A DNA stretch of 48,188 nt from Thiopseudomonas sp. (GCA_018384595.1 JAHAYO010000013.1:1-48188), one strand, 5' to 3'. Counted from the first letter of the stretch, positions 1 to 7,834 are shown. Made by a program: numbers and translations. The notes: generated by a model not told the origin, from the sequence alone.

Positions 1-63
1 CACGCCAATCAGCGCACCCTCGCCCTGCACTGTCGGGCCAAAAATCTCGCTAATTAAAATCAT
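1..63 (-). CDS. queE: 7-carboxy-7-deazaguanine synthase QueE (N-terminal fragment, cut by window edge)
   Basis: Only the first 21 codons are present. The ATG (63-61) overlaps the queD stop codon as ATGA, the usual sign of translational coupling. The visible residues contain SEIFGPTVQGEGALIG, the N-terminal signature of QueE, the radical-SAM enzyme that contracts 6-carboxytetrahydropterin to 7-carboxy-7-deazaguanine. The radical-SAM cysteine motif would follow outside the window. Position after queC and queD fits a queCDE operon for queuosine precursor synthesis. The identification rests on a short stretch, but the motif and the neighbours agree. Confidence 0.8.
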   Translation of the reverse strand, partial: MILISEIFGPTVQGEGALIGV

Positions 64-416
64 GGCTGATAACGCGCCCAGGTTTTCGGCGTTTCTGACA
101 CTGCCACCGCACACACCTGCGGCCAGCGGGCTTTGGCCCAGTCATACAGGTGTCTTGCCAGCAGCTCGGCAGTTGGCAAGTCCGTCTCCAGCACTTCATT
201 AAGATGGCGGTGATCCAAATGATCGTCGATATAGTCCTTGAACGGTTTCAACGCGGTGTAATCCACCACAAAGCCGTACTCATCCAGCTCATCGCTGGCC
301 AACTCCAGCCGCACCACATAGTTATGCCCATGCAAACGCGCACAGCCATGACCTTCCGGCATACCAACCAGTTGATGCGAGGCGCTGAAATGAAATTCTT
401 AACTGATGTGATACAT
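60..416 (-). pseudogene. queD: 6-carboxy-5,6,7,8-tetrahydropterin synthase QueD with in-frame stop at codon 6
   Basis: Read through, the frame is a complete 118-residue QueD, close to the usual 120 or so. It has zinc ligands H14, H29 and H31, catalytic Cys25 in EGHGCARLHGH, a LDHRHLN motif and a C-terminal SETPKTW. The start ATG (416-414) lies 3 nt after queC behind an AGGAGG that overlaps the queC end. The sixth codon is TAA (401-399) where family members usually carry a lysine, so one A-to-T change from AAA explains it. The next ATG (362) gives a 100-residue product lacking H14 of the zinc site, and no start codon between the stop and H14 would restore it. Possibilities are recent inactivation, readthrough, or a sequencing error. 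The rest of the gene is intact, so decay would be very recent. Confidence 0.85.
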
Positions 417-419
417 AGA

Positions 420-1088
420 TTATGCCTCCTGAATCGCATAAACCGTGGGGTCGGCAACACCGGCCTGAGCCATGGCCTGCATCCGCTCAAGACAGGTTGC
501 GCAGCGGCCACAATGCAGTTCGCCGCCTTCATAGCAGGACCAGGTTTGCGCAATGGGTACGTTATAACGGGCTGCATCACGGGCAATCGCCGTCTTGTCG
601 GCCTCGACATAGGGCGCAAACAGCTCAATGACGGTCTGATCCGCCAGCGCCAGCCGCTGCATCTGCGCCATGGCATCAATGAATTCCGGACGGCAATCGG
701 CATAAACAAAGTGGTCACCGCCATGCACGGCAATTGCTACCGTGTCCAGCTTGCGCGCCGCCGCCACGCCAAAGGCGATGCTCAGCATGATCGCATTGCG
801 GTTGGGCACTACGGTTAGCTGCATATTTTCTTGGTTATATTCACCATGGGGCACGGCAATGTCACTGGTCAGCGCCGAGCCGGACAATTGCCGGCCAATG
901 CCGCTGATATCTAGCAGGATAAAGGGCACATCCAGCCGCTGGGCGCACTGGCGGGCCGAGTCGATTTCTTTTTTGTGGCGCTGGCCATAGTCAAAGCACA
1001 GCAATGCGCCGAGCTGATCATTGGCGTGCAAACGATGGGCGAGCGTAACGGAGTCGAATCCGCCGGAGCAGATCAAAAGAGCATTCAT
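420..1088 (-). CDS. queC: 7-cyano-7-deazaguanine synthase QueC
   Basis: QueC uses ATP and ammonia to turn 7-carboxy-7-deazaguanine into preQ0, the precursor of queuosine in tRNA. The 222-residue product has the N-terminal PP-loop SGGFDSVTLAH (ATP pyrophosphatase fold) and the C-terminal zinc-binding cysteines in TWSCYEGGELHCGRCATCLER. I placed the start at the ATG before NALLICSGG because AAGGA lies just upstream and the length fits the family; an upstream extension to 1244 has no family counterpart. It is the first gene of queC-queD-queE on the minus strand, and its last codons contain the ribosome binding site for queD. Confidence 0.95.
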   Translation of the reverse strand: MNALLICSGGFDSVTLAHRLHANDQLGALLCFDYGQRHKKEIDSARQCAQRLDVPFILLDISGIGRQLSGSALTSDIAVPHGEYNQENMQLTVVPNRNAIMLSIAFGVAAARKLDTVAIAVHGGDHFVYADCRPEFIDAMAQMQRLALADQTVIELFAPYVEADKTAIARDAARYNVPIAQTWSCYEGGELHCGRCATCLERMQAMAQAGVADPTVYAIQEA

Positions 1089-1274
1089 GGAGGGTTCCTT
1101 GTTTTGTTCGGGTAGGCTGCGACCGAGTAAGCGGTGAATTTTAACGCCCAGACCGGACAAATAACAGGCTGGCAGCAGCCTGCCCGCGATCCGCGATGTG
1201 CCAGTTGCGGGCACGCTGCACGTCAACGCCGCAAAAATGCGCAAAAAAACGCTGACTGTGAATGTCTATGGCCC

Positions 1275-1329
1275 TGATCCACAAAAGCTGTGGATAACTC
1301 TGTGGAATAGCTGCATACGAATGCAGCTA
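1275..1329. promoter_or_regulatory. cluster of DnaA-box-like sites next to a 9-bp palindrome
   Basis: Within 35 bases there are three 9-mers resembling the DnaA box: TGATCCACA (1275-1283), TGTGGATAA (1289-1297, the exact reverse of consensus TTATCCACA) and TGTGGAATA (1301-1309, one mismatch). A perfect inverted repeat TAGCTGCAT/ATGCAGCTA with a 4-base loop follows at 1308-1329. The sites lie about 190 bases upstream of queC. They could titrate DnaA, regulate queC, or be chance. No dnaA, dnaN or gidA gene is nearby, so this is not a typical chromosomal origin. The remainder of 1089-1705 holds the two terminators listed separately and a 12-bp palindrome CTTGTGCACAAG at 1479-1490; I see no gene in it. 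Confidence 0.4.
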
Positions 1330-1539
1330 ACGCACAGCACTCCAGCGTTGGCAGCAATCTGTATATTTTTTCGCCACCTTAAGGTTTGACACGAAAAATC
1401 AATCACTTACGCGCAGCTAGCACAAGCAGAGCGCTTGTTGCAAGCTGAGCATCCCGCTTGACAAAGGGAAATTTTCTGCTTGTGCACAAGGCTTCGGGGC
1501 TGTAGCCATGAGCTTCCTGTTTTGACCTGCATAGACCTC

Positions 1540-1560
1540 AAAAAAGCCTTAGCAAAGGCT
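1540..1560 (-). terminator. second rho-independent terminator downstream of prpF
   Basis: On the minus strand AGCCTT-TGCT-AAGGCT forms a 6-bp stem with a 4-base loop followed directly by a T run (plus-strand A run 1540-1544). It lies about 35 bases beyond the first terminator and probably catches read-through from the prp operon. Confidence 0.6.
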
Positions 1561-1591
1561 CGCTGAGCCTAGTACGCGGTTTTTGTAGGCG

Positions 1592-1614
1592 AAAAAAAGC
1601 GCCCCGAAGGGCGC
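1592..1614 (-). terminator. rho-independent terminator of the prp operon
   Basis: On the minus strand GCGCCC-TTCG-GGGCGC makes a GC-rich 6-bp stem with a UUCG tetraloop, followed by seven T residues (plus-strand A run 1592-1598). It sits about 90 bases after the prpF stop codon and is the clearest terminator for the gntR-prpBC-acnD-prpF transcript. Confidence 0.85.
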
Positions 1615-1705
1615 AAAGCGGAAAACGAACTGTGTTCTGGTGACAAAGGTAGCAGGCCGCCAGAAACGGGGCTGCGGCCTTGGCATCCGCAGCACAATAT
1701 TTCAC

Positions 1706-2884
1706 TTAGAAGCAGTCACCCGGCACGTGCACCGAGCCGCTCATCAACACACGGGCGCTGCGGCTCATAATGGCTTTTTTTGCCAGCCACTGACCGTTTT
1801 CTTCAACGGCCTCAGCGCCGACACGCAAGGTTCCAGACGGATGACCAAAACGCACAGCGTTACGCTCGCCGCCACCAGCAGCCAGATTGACCAGAGTGCC
1901 TGGAATCGCCGCTGCGGTACCAATGGCTACGGCAGCCGTACCCATCATGGCATGGTGTAACTGGCCCATGGATAGCGCACGTACCAGCAGATCGATGTCT
2001 TCAGCCTTTACTTCTTTGGCACTGGATGAAGTGTAGCTTGCCGGCGGCGCAACAAAGGCCACCTTCGGCGTGTGCTGACGGGTTGCTGCTTCGGAAACAT
2101 CCTTGATCAAACCCATCTGTACTGCGCCGTAAGCACGAATCAGCTCAAATTTGGCCAGTACTTCTTTATCGCTATTAATCGCGCTTTGCAGCTCAGTACC
2201 GGTATGACCAATATCAGCCGCATTGACAAAGATGGTCGGAATGCCGGCATTGATCAGGGTCGCCTGCAGGCTACCCACACCTGGCACTTCTAGCGTATCT
2301 ACCAGATTGCCAGTGGGGAACATGGAGCCTTCGCCATCGGCAGGGTCGAGAAATTCGATCTGCACTTCCGCGGCGGGGAAAGTCACACCGTCGAGCTCGA
2401 AATCACCGGTTTCCTGCACCTGGCCATTGGTAATGGGCACATGAGCAATAATGGTTTTTTCAATATTGACCTGCCAGATGCGAACGGTACAGATGCCATT
2501 TTCTGGAATCTTGTCGGCATCGACCAGGCCATTGCTGATGGCAAAAGAACCCACCGCTGCCGTCAGGTTGCCGCAGTTGCCGCTCCAGTCAACAAAGGGA
2601 CGGTCAATCGCCACCTGGCCAAACAGGTAATCCACATCATGACCGGGCTGGCTGCTTTTGCTTAACAGTACGCTTTTGCTGGTACTGGAACTGCCGTTAC
2701 CCAGACCATCAATTTGCTTGCCGTAAGGATCCGGACTGCCAATGATGCGCAGCAGCAGGTTATCACGTGCTTCACCAGCAACCTGCGCACGCTCGGGCAA
2801 ATCCTGCACGCGCAGGAACACGCCCTTACTGGTACCGCCACGCATATAGGTAGCGGGAATTTTTACTTGAGGTACAAAAGACAT
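1706..2884 (-). CDS. prpF: 2-methylaconitate cis-trans isomerase PrpF
   Basis: PrpF isomerises the 2-methylaconitate released by AcnD so that it can be hydrated to 2-methylisocitrate in the methylcitrate cycle of propionate breakdown. The 392-residue product starts MSFVPQVKIPATYMRGGTSK, the characteristic PrpF N-terminus, and has the family's length and diaminopimelate-epimerase-like fold segments (DWSGNCGNLTAAVG, ATLINAGIPTIFVNA, HPSGTLRVGAE). I chose the ATG at 2884, with GGAAAA upstream, over the longer frame to 2983. It is the last gene of the operon. Its pairing with AcnD instead of PrpD is the known alternative arrangement. About 470 bases with palindromic repeats separate it from acnD. 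Confidence 0.96.
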   Translation of the reverse strand: MSFVPQVKIPATYMRGGTSKGVFLRVQDLPERAQVAGEARDNLLLRIIGSPDPYGKQIDGLGNGSSSTSKSVLLSKSSQPGHDVDYLFGQVAIDRPFVDWSGNCGNLTAAVGSFAISNGLVDADKIPENGICTVRIWQVNIEKTIIAHVPITNGQVQETGDFELDGVTFPAAEVQIEFLDPADGEGSMFPTGNLVDTLEVPGVGSLQATLINAGIPTIFVNAADIGHTGTELQSAINSDKEVLAKFELIRAYGAVQMGLIKDVSEAATRQHTPKVAFVAPPASYTSSSAKEVKAEDIDLLVRALSMGQLHHAMMGTAAVAIGTAAAIPGTLVNLAAGGGERNAVRFGHPSGTLRVGAEAVEENGQWLAKKAIMSRSARVLMSGSVHVPGDCF

Positions 2885-2944
2885 AGTTATTTTCCGTGCA
2901 ATTGCTTGTTTGGAGATTTGTGTTGGGGCTGATGGTTGGTGAAG

Positions 2945-3317
2945 GCTTCCGCAAGCTGACGCAGTCAGTTTGAACAGGTTCAAACCTGACAGCTAAGGCT
3001 TGCTACAGCCTTCCCCAACCCGCCCTGCGAATTCTGTGTAAGCCGCAATTTTCGGGGGTGGAGGGGGTGGGGTGTGCGCTGGAGTCTGGGGTGGCAGGAT
3101 GAGGGAGTGCTGGAGTCCGAGTGAGACGCTCCGAAACCGCTGCGTAAAATTCTTCCACACACAAAGGCATCAGAAGAAACCCGCGACAGCAGCACGGCAA
3201 AGCCGTGCCACCCCTGCCCCACAGCACGGTGTGAATTTGGGTGCCGGGCGCGACCGGAGCAAGCATCAGCTGACGGGATTGAACTTGTTCAAGCACGGCA
3301 GCGTCAGCTTGCGGAGG
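2945..3317. repeat. pair of related palindromic elements between acnD and prpF
   Basis: Positions 2948-2962 and 3301-3315 are exact 15-base inverted copies (TCCGCAAGCTGACGC), and the similarity continues about 25 bases inward with a shared TTGAAC..GTTCAA dyad. Each copy is itself palindromic: 2954-2994 begins and ends with AGCT around TTTGAAC-AG-GTTCAAA, and 3268-3309 runs from AGCTGACG to CGTCAGCT. Between them lies a further perfect hairpin GCACGGC-AAA-GCCGTGC (3192-3208). The rest of 2885-3355 contains no convincing gene. This looks like a small non-autonomous mobile or REP-like element, or mRNA processing hairpins between acnD and prpF. Confidence 0.55.
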
Positions 3318-3355
3318 TCGCACCCGGCAACCCACACACCAAAGCTAAAAAACCC

Positions 3356-5956
3356 TTACTCCCCCAAAAAGTCCTTGGCAAACTTCTGCAACACACCACC
3401 TGCCTCGTACACATCAACCTCATCCGCAGTATCCAGACGACAGGTCACAGTCACCCTCTCGCTCTGGCCATTGGCACGGTTGATCACCAGTGTCAGGTCA
3501 GCCAGCGGCGCAGGAGTACCTTCAACGTCATAAGTCTCGGTGCCGTCCAGTTTCAGCGTCAGGCGGTTGGTGCCTTCCTTGAACTGCAGTGGCAACACAC
3601 CCATGCCAACCAGGTTGGTGCGGTGGATGCGCTCAAAGCCCTCGGCCACGATGACCTCAACACCGGCCAGACGCACGCCCTTGGCGGCCCAATCACGGGA
3701 CGAACCCTGACCGTAGTCGGCACCGGCAATGATGATCAGCGGCTGCTTGCGATTCATGTAGGTCTCAATGGCTTCCCACATGCGCATGACTTCGCCTTCC
3801 GGCTCGACACGGGCCAGCGAACCCTGCTTCACGCTACCATCCTCGTTGCGCACCATCTCGTTGAGCAGCTTGGGGTTGGCCAGGGTGGCACGCTGGGCGG
3901 TCAGGTGGTCACCACGGTGGGTAGCGTAGGAGTTGAAATCCTCCTCCGGCAGGCCCATTTTGTGCAGGTATTCACCGGCCGCCGAGTTCAGCATAATCGC
4001 GTTGGATGGCGATAGGTGGTCGGTGGTGATGTTGTCCGGCAACAGCGCCAGCGGACGCATGCCCTTCATGGTGCGAGGCGCGGCCAGCGCACCTTCCCAG
4101 TAAGGCGGACGGCGCACATAGGTACTCATTGGACGCCAGTCATACAGCGGGCTTGGCGCACGCTCGGCGGCTTCCATGTCAAACATCGGGATGTAAATCT
4201 GGTTGAACTGCTCGGGCTTGACGTATTTGTTGACGATGGCGTCGATTTCTTCATCGCTGGGCCAGATGTCTTTCAGGCGGATTTCCTTGCCATCCACCAC
4301 GCCCAGCACATCCTGCTCGATATCAAAGCGGATGGTACCAGCAATCGCATAGGCCACTACCAGCGGTGGCGATGCCAAAAACGCTTGCTTGGCATAGGGG
4401 TGAATACGGCCGTCAAAGTTGCGGTTACCCGACAGCACCGCGGTGGCGTAGAGGTCGCGGTCGATGATTTCTTGCTGAATCACAGGGTCCAGGGCACCAC
4501 TCATGCCGTTACAGGTAGTACAGGCAAAACCGACGATGCCAAAGCCGAGCTTTTCCATGTCACCCAGCAGATTGGCCTCTTTCAGATATAGCTCGGCTAC
4601 TTTGGAGCCTGGCGCAAAGGACGACTTGACCCAGGGCTTGCGGGTCAGGCCCAGCTCGTTGGCATTTTTTGCCAGCAGGCCAGCCGCCACCACGTTGCGC
4701 GGGTTGGAGGTGTTGGTACAGGAAGTAATGGCGGCAATAATCACCGCGCCATCGGGCATCAGGCCCTCAGCTTCCTGCGCGCGCGCGGCCTCCAGATTGC
4801 CGGCAATGCCTTTGGCCGCCAGATCGCTGGTGGAAACACGGGCGTGCGGGTTGGACGGGCCGGCAATGTTGCGGCCAACAGTGGACAGGTCAAACTTCAG
4901 CACACGCTCGTATTCGGCGGTTTTTAGGCTGTCAGCCCACAGGCCGGTGTGTTTGGCGTACTGTTCAACCAGCTCGATCTGCTTGGGGTCGCGACCGGTC
5001 AGGCGCAAATAGTCGATGGTCTGGCCGTCGATGTAGAACATCGCCGCAGTGGCACCATACTCCGGGGTCATGTTGGAGATGGTGGCACGGTCACCAATGG
5101 ACAGGCTGTCGGCACCCTCGCCAAAGAACTCGACATAGGCACCCACTACACGCTCGGTGCGCAGGAATTCGGTCAGGGCTAATACGATGTCAGTTGCGGT
5201 AATGCCCGGCTGGCGCTTGCCGGTCAGCTCGACTCCGACGATATCCGGCAGACGCATCATGGACGGGTGGCCAAGCATCACGGTTTCAGCTTCCAAACCA
5301 CCCACACCGACAGAAATCACGCCCAGTGCATCCACATGCGGCGTATGACTATCGGTACCAACACAGGTATCCGGGAAGGCCACGCCTTCACGCACCTGCA
5401 CCACGGGCGACATTTTTTCCAGGTTGATCTGGTGCATGATGCCGTTACCGGCCGGAATAACGTCCACGTTGTCGAACGCGGTCTTGGTCCAGTCGATAAA
5501 GTGAAAACGGTCTTCGTTGCGACGGTCTTCGATTTCACGGTTCTTCTGGAAAGCATCGGGGTCAAAACCGCCACACTCAACGGCCAAGGAGTGATCAACA
5601 ATCAGCTGGGTTTGTACCACTGGGTTGACCTTGGACGGATCGCCACCCTTGGCGGCAATGGCATCACGCAGACCGGCCAGGTCCACCAGCGCGGTCAGAC
5701 CGAGAATGTCGTGGGTTACCACACGGGCCGGATACCAGGGGAAGTCCAGATCACGCTTGCGATAAATCAGCTGCTTCAAGGAATCGGTCAGCGCGTCCGG
5801 CTCACAGCGGCGCACCAGCTGCTCCGCCAGAATGCGCGAGGTATAGGGCAGCTTTTCATAGGCACCTGGCTCAATGGCATTGACCGCCTCGCGGGTATCA
5901 AAAAAATCCAGCACACTGCCGGGCAGGTTTTTACGGTATTGGGTGTTTGTAGTCAT
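3356..5956 (-). CDS. acnD: Fe/S-dependent 2-methylcitrate dehydratase AcnD
   Basis: AcnD is the aconitase-family enzyme that dehydrates 2-methylcitrate and works only with PrpF. The 866-residue product has the full aconitase architecture. The three cluster-binding cysteines are visible as C413 in ITSCTNTSNPRN and C479/C482 in FACTTCNGMSG. The swivelling domain follows with GADYGQGSSRDWAAKG. The N-terminus MTTNTQYRKNLPGS and the Fe/S motif positions fit AcnD rather than AcnA, as does the prp context. The start is the ATG at 5956, with a weak GGAAAA upstream. It lies downstream of prpC after a repeat-filled gap of about 470 bases. Confidence 0.95.
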   Translation of the reverse strand: MTTNTQYRKNLPGSVLDFFDTREAVNAIEPGAYEKLPYTSRILAEQLVRRCEPDALTDSLKQLIYRKRDLDFPWYPARVVTHDILGLTALVDLAGLRDAIAAKGGDPSKVNPVVQTQLIVDHSLAVECGGFDPDAFQKNREIEDRRNEDRFHFIDWTKTAFDNVDVIPAGNGIMHQINLEKMSPVVQVREGVAFPDTCVGTDSHTPHVDALGVISVGVGGLEAETVMLGHPSMMRLPDIVGVELTGKRQPGITATDIVLALTEFLRTERVVGAYVEFFGEGADSLSIGDRATISNMTPEYGATAAMFYIDGQTIDYLRLTGRDPKQIELVEQYAKHTGLWADSLKTAEYERVLKFDLSTVGRNIAGPSNPHARVSTSDLAAKGIAGNLEAARAQEAEGLMPDGAVIIAAITSCTNTSNPRNVVAAGLLAKNANELGLTRKPWVKSSFAPGSKVAELYLKEANLLGDMEKLGFGIVGFACTTCNGMSGALDPVIQQEIIDRDLYATAVLSGNRNFDGRIHPYAKQAFLASPPLVVAYAIAGTIRFDIEQDVLGVVDGKEIRLKDIWPSDEEIDAIVNKYVKPEQFNQIYIPMFDMEAAERAPSPLYDWRPMSTYVRRPPYWEGALAAPRTMKGMRPLALLPDNITTDHLSPSNAIMLNSAAGEYLHKMGLPEEDFNSYATHRGDHLTAQRATLANPKLLNEMVRNEDGSVKQGSLARVEPEGEVMRMWEAIETYMNRKQPLIIIAGADYGQGSSRDWAAKGVRLAGVEVIVAEGFERIHRTNLVGMGVLPLQFKEGTNRLTLKLDGTETYDVEGTPAPLADLTLVINRANGQSERVTVTCRLDTADEVDVYEAGGVLQKFAKDFLGE

Positions 5957-6002
5957 AGTTTTACTTTTCCAGCTAGGGGTGATTCAAATATCTGGCCTGG
6001 TG

Positions 6003-6098
6003 TGGGGTGGTAAGTTAAACAAAGCCGCCGCAAGTACATCCCTGTAGGCTCTAAGGCGACATCCATGTCGCCTACGCTTTGCTTCACTTACCACCCCA
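6003..6098. repeat. palindromic intergenic element, copy 1
   Basis: Arms 6003-6025 and 6076-6098 are inverted repeats matching at 21 of 23 positions (TGGGGTGGTAAGT at the tips). The centre contains a second hairpin (GGCGACATCCATGTCGCC) and the segment GCCGCAAGTACATCC..TGTAGGCTC. The centre recurs in copy 2 at 6247-6416, but the outer arms differ in sequence while staying complementary within each copy. Confidence 0.75.
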
Positions 6099-6193
6099 TA
6101 TCACAAATATTGTGCAGAAAGCACTGTTAAGTCGCTCTACTCAAAAACTCTTTGTCTGGCATCCAGTCAAATATCACGCAGATGTCACACAAA

Positions 6194-6230
6194 GAATTCC
6201 TGCAAGGAATTCAGGCGGGCAACGCCCGCC
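6194..6230. repeat. two adjacent perfect hairpins
   Basis: GAATTCC-TGCAA-GGAATTC (6194-6212) is followed one base later by GGCGGGC-AAC-GCCCGCC (6214-6230) and then CTAC. Both stems are 7 bp and perfect. The second resembles the hairpin at 45841-45863 (same GGCGGGC core and trailing CTAC). On the plus strand a short pyrimidine-rich stretch follows, but neither is a convincing terminator for the minus-strand operon. Confidence 0.6.
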
Positions 6231-6246
6231 CTACTCTTTCCAACAA

Positions 6247-6416
6247 GATTGAGGTGCTGCATGCACAATTCGTGAAGCGTTGCTGGTGAGTGTGGAGTAA
6301 AGCCTCTGTCGCCATGGATGGCGACAGGGAGCCTACAAGGACGTACTTGCGGCGTCTTTACGGAATACTCACCAGCAACGCTAATCCACACGCATCACAA
6401 AACAGCAACCTCAATC
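6247..6416. repeat. palindromic intergenic element, copy 2 (170-bp imperfect palindrome)
   Basis: Outer arms of roughly 57-60 bases pair with each other: GATTGAGGTGCTG at 6247-6259 and CAGCAACCTCAATC at the right end, then AGCGTTGCTGGTGAGT against ACTCACCAGCAACGCT. The centre carries TCGCCATGGATGGCGA and GAGCCTACAAGGACGTACTT, the same core as copy 1 in opposite orientation. It begins 9 bases after the prpC stop codon, so in the mRNA it would form a long hairpin between prpC and acnD. Confidence 0.75.
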
Positions 6417-6424
6417 AAACCCAA

Positions 6425-7561
6425 TCAACGCTCGCTGATGGGTGGTACTGGACGCTGCTCTTCACCGATGTAATCCGCACTCGGACGGATAATACGGTTG
6501 TTAGCACGCTGCTCAAACACGTGGGCGGCCCAGCCCGTTACGCGTGAACAAACAAAGATCGGCGTAAACAGCGGGGTTGGAATACCCATAAAGCGGTAGG
6601 CAGAAGCGTGGAAGAAGTCCGCATTAGGGAACAGCTTCTTCTCGTCCCACATCAGCTTCTCAATGGCGCAGGAAACCGGATAAATTACGGTATCGCCAAC
6701 TTCGGCTGCCAGCTTCTCGGAGTACGCCTTGATCACTTCGTTACGCGGATCAGACTCGCGGTAGATAGCGTGACCAAAGCCCATGATCAGCTCTTTGCGA
6801 GCCATCATCGCCTTCAGCTCAGCAACGGCTTCATCAGGGGTCTGGAAACGGTCGATCAGGTCCATAGCTGCTTCGTTGGCACCCCCATGCAGCGGGCCGC
6901 GCAGCGAACCGATGGCACCGGTAACACAGGAGTACAGGTCAGACAAAGTAGAAGCACAAACGCGGCCAGTGAAGGTAGAGGCGTTAAATTCGTGTTCGGC
7001 ATACAGAGTCAGCGACACGTTCATCACTTCGCGGTGCAGATCGCTGGGTGACTTGCCGTGCAGCAGGGCCAAGAAGTGACCGCCCAGATCCGGCTCGTCA
7101 GTGACGCACTCAATGCGTTTGTTGTTGTGGCTGAAGTGGTACCAGTACAGCAGCATGGCAGGCATGCAAGCTAGCAGACGGTCTGCTACATCAAGCTGTT
7201 GCTCAAAGGATGTTTCTTGCTCCAGAGTACCTAGTACGGAAACACCGGTACGCATTACATCCATTGGGTGTGCATCGGCAGGAATGCGCTCCAGCACTTC
7301 CTTCAGCGCTTGCGGCAGATCACGCATTGCTTTCAGACGCGCAGTGTAAGCATCCAGCTCAGCCTGATTGGGCAGCTTGCCGTACCACAGCAAATAAGCA
7401 ACTTCTTCAAAGCTCTTACAGTTCTTGGCCAGATCACGCACATCGTAACCCCGGTAGGTCAGACCTGCGCCCTCTTTACCAACAGTACACAGAGCGGTTT
7501 GACCGGCAACCTGTCCGCGCAGTCCGGCGCCGCTCAGTACTTTTTTCTTCTCTTCAGCCAT
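6425..7561 (-). CDS. prpC: 2-methylcitrate synthase PrpC
   Basis: PrpC condenses propionyl-CoA with oxaloacetate to form 2-methylcitrate, the entry step of the methylcitrate cycle. The 378-residue product is a short-form citrate synthase with the catalytic histidine regions LRGPLHGGANEAAM and GFGHAIYRESDPRNEVIK. The N-terminus (KKVLSGAGLRGQVAGQTALCTVGKEG) is typical of PrpC and not of GltA. The start is the ATG at 7561, preceded by AGAGGA; a frame extension to 7621 lacks family support. It follows prpB after a 273-base gap containing short repeats and precedes acnD. Confidence 0.96.
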   Translation of the reverse strand: MAEEKKKVLSGAGLRGQVAGQTALCTVGKEGAGLTYRGYDVRDLAKNCKSFEEVAYLLWYGKLPNQAELDAYTARLKAMRDLPQALKEVLERIPADAHPMDVMRTGVSVLGTLEQETSFEQQLDVADRLLACMPAMLLYWYHFSHNNKRIECVTDEPDLGGHFLALLHGKSPSDLHREVMNVSLTLYAEHEFNASTFTGRVCASTLSDLYSCVTGAIGSLRGPLHGGANEAAMDLIDRFQTPDEAVAELKAMMARKELIMGFGHAIYRESDPRNEVIKAYSEKLAAEVGDTVIYPVSCAIEKLMWDEKKLFPNADFFHASAYRFMGIPTPLFTPIFVCSRVTGWAAHVFEQRANNRIIRPSADYIGEEQRPVPPISER

Positions 7562-7730
7562 GAGTGTAGTCCTCTTAGGTTTTTGTAATGACGCTTGTTG
7601 TAAATGTGTTCCGCAGAACAACTTAGTTAGGCAACGGCAATACTGCCCTTGCTGATTTTTATCCGGCCCGTAATCCCTGCCGCTTCTTTCTTTCCGTAAA
7701 ACCCAGCCATTTCAGCTAACCGCTCGTGTT

Positions 7731-7820
7731 TCGTCACTCCCAGCGTAGTTGCGCAACGTCATCATTCCACGCGTAGTCGCGGAATCCAGCTCTAGATCCT
7801 TCGACTGCGCGCAGGATGAC
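7731..7820. repeat. mosaic of short inverted-repeat units between prpB and prpC
   Basis: Three similar units follow one another: a CGTCACTCC..GCGCAACG segment, a TCATTCCACGCG-TAGT-CGCGGAATCCAG hairpin (about 7761-7789) and ATCCTTCGACTGCGCGCAGGATGAC (about 7796-7820). Each has complementary ends and a GTCAT-like boundary. They resemble the short intergenic palindromes widespread in proteobacterial genomes. No gene lies in this gap (7562-7834). Confidence 0.5.
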
Positions 7821-7834
7821 TAACATTTAACGTC

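Noticed and set aside
1089-1200. preQ1 riboswitch in front of queC
   Set aside because: I looked for the preQ1-I pattern (GGTTC loop, CCCT, A-rich tail before the Shine-Dalgarno) and did not find it.
1275-1309. Chromosomal origin of replication
   Set aside because: Only one exact DnaA box and no dnaA, dnaN, recF, gyrB, gidA or rpmH gene nearby; kept only as a DnaA-box cluster.
1198-1389. 63-residue open frame on the plus strand upstream of queC
   Set aside because: It crosses the DnaA-box cluster and palindrome, has no Shine-Dalgarno and shows no recognisable protein features.
2980-3533. Several open frames on both strands between acnD and prpF
   Set aside because: Low-complexity Pro/Ser/Arg-rich translations lying over palindromic repeats or running into acnD; no family features or ribosome binding sites.
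6185-6547. Short open frames on both strands between prpC and acnD
   Set aside because: They lie in the palindromic repeat copies and run into prpC; the pattern is explained by the repeats.
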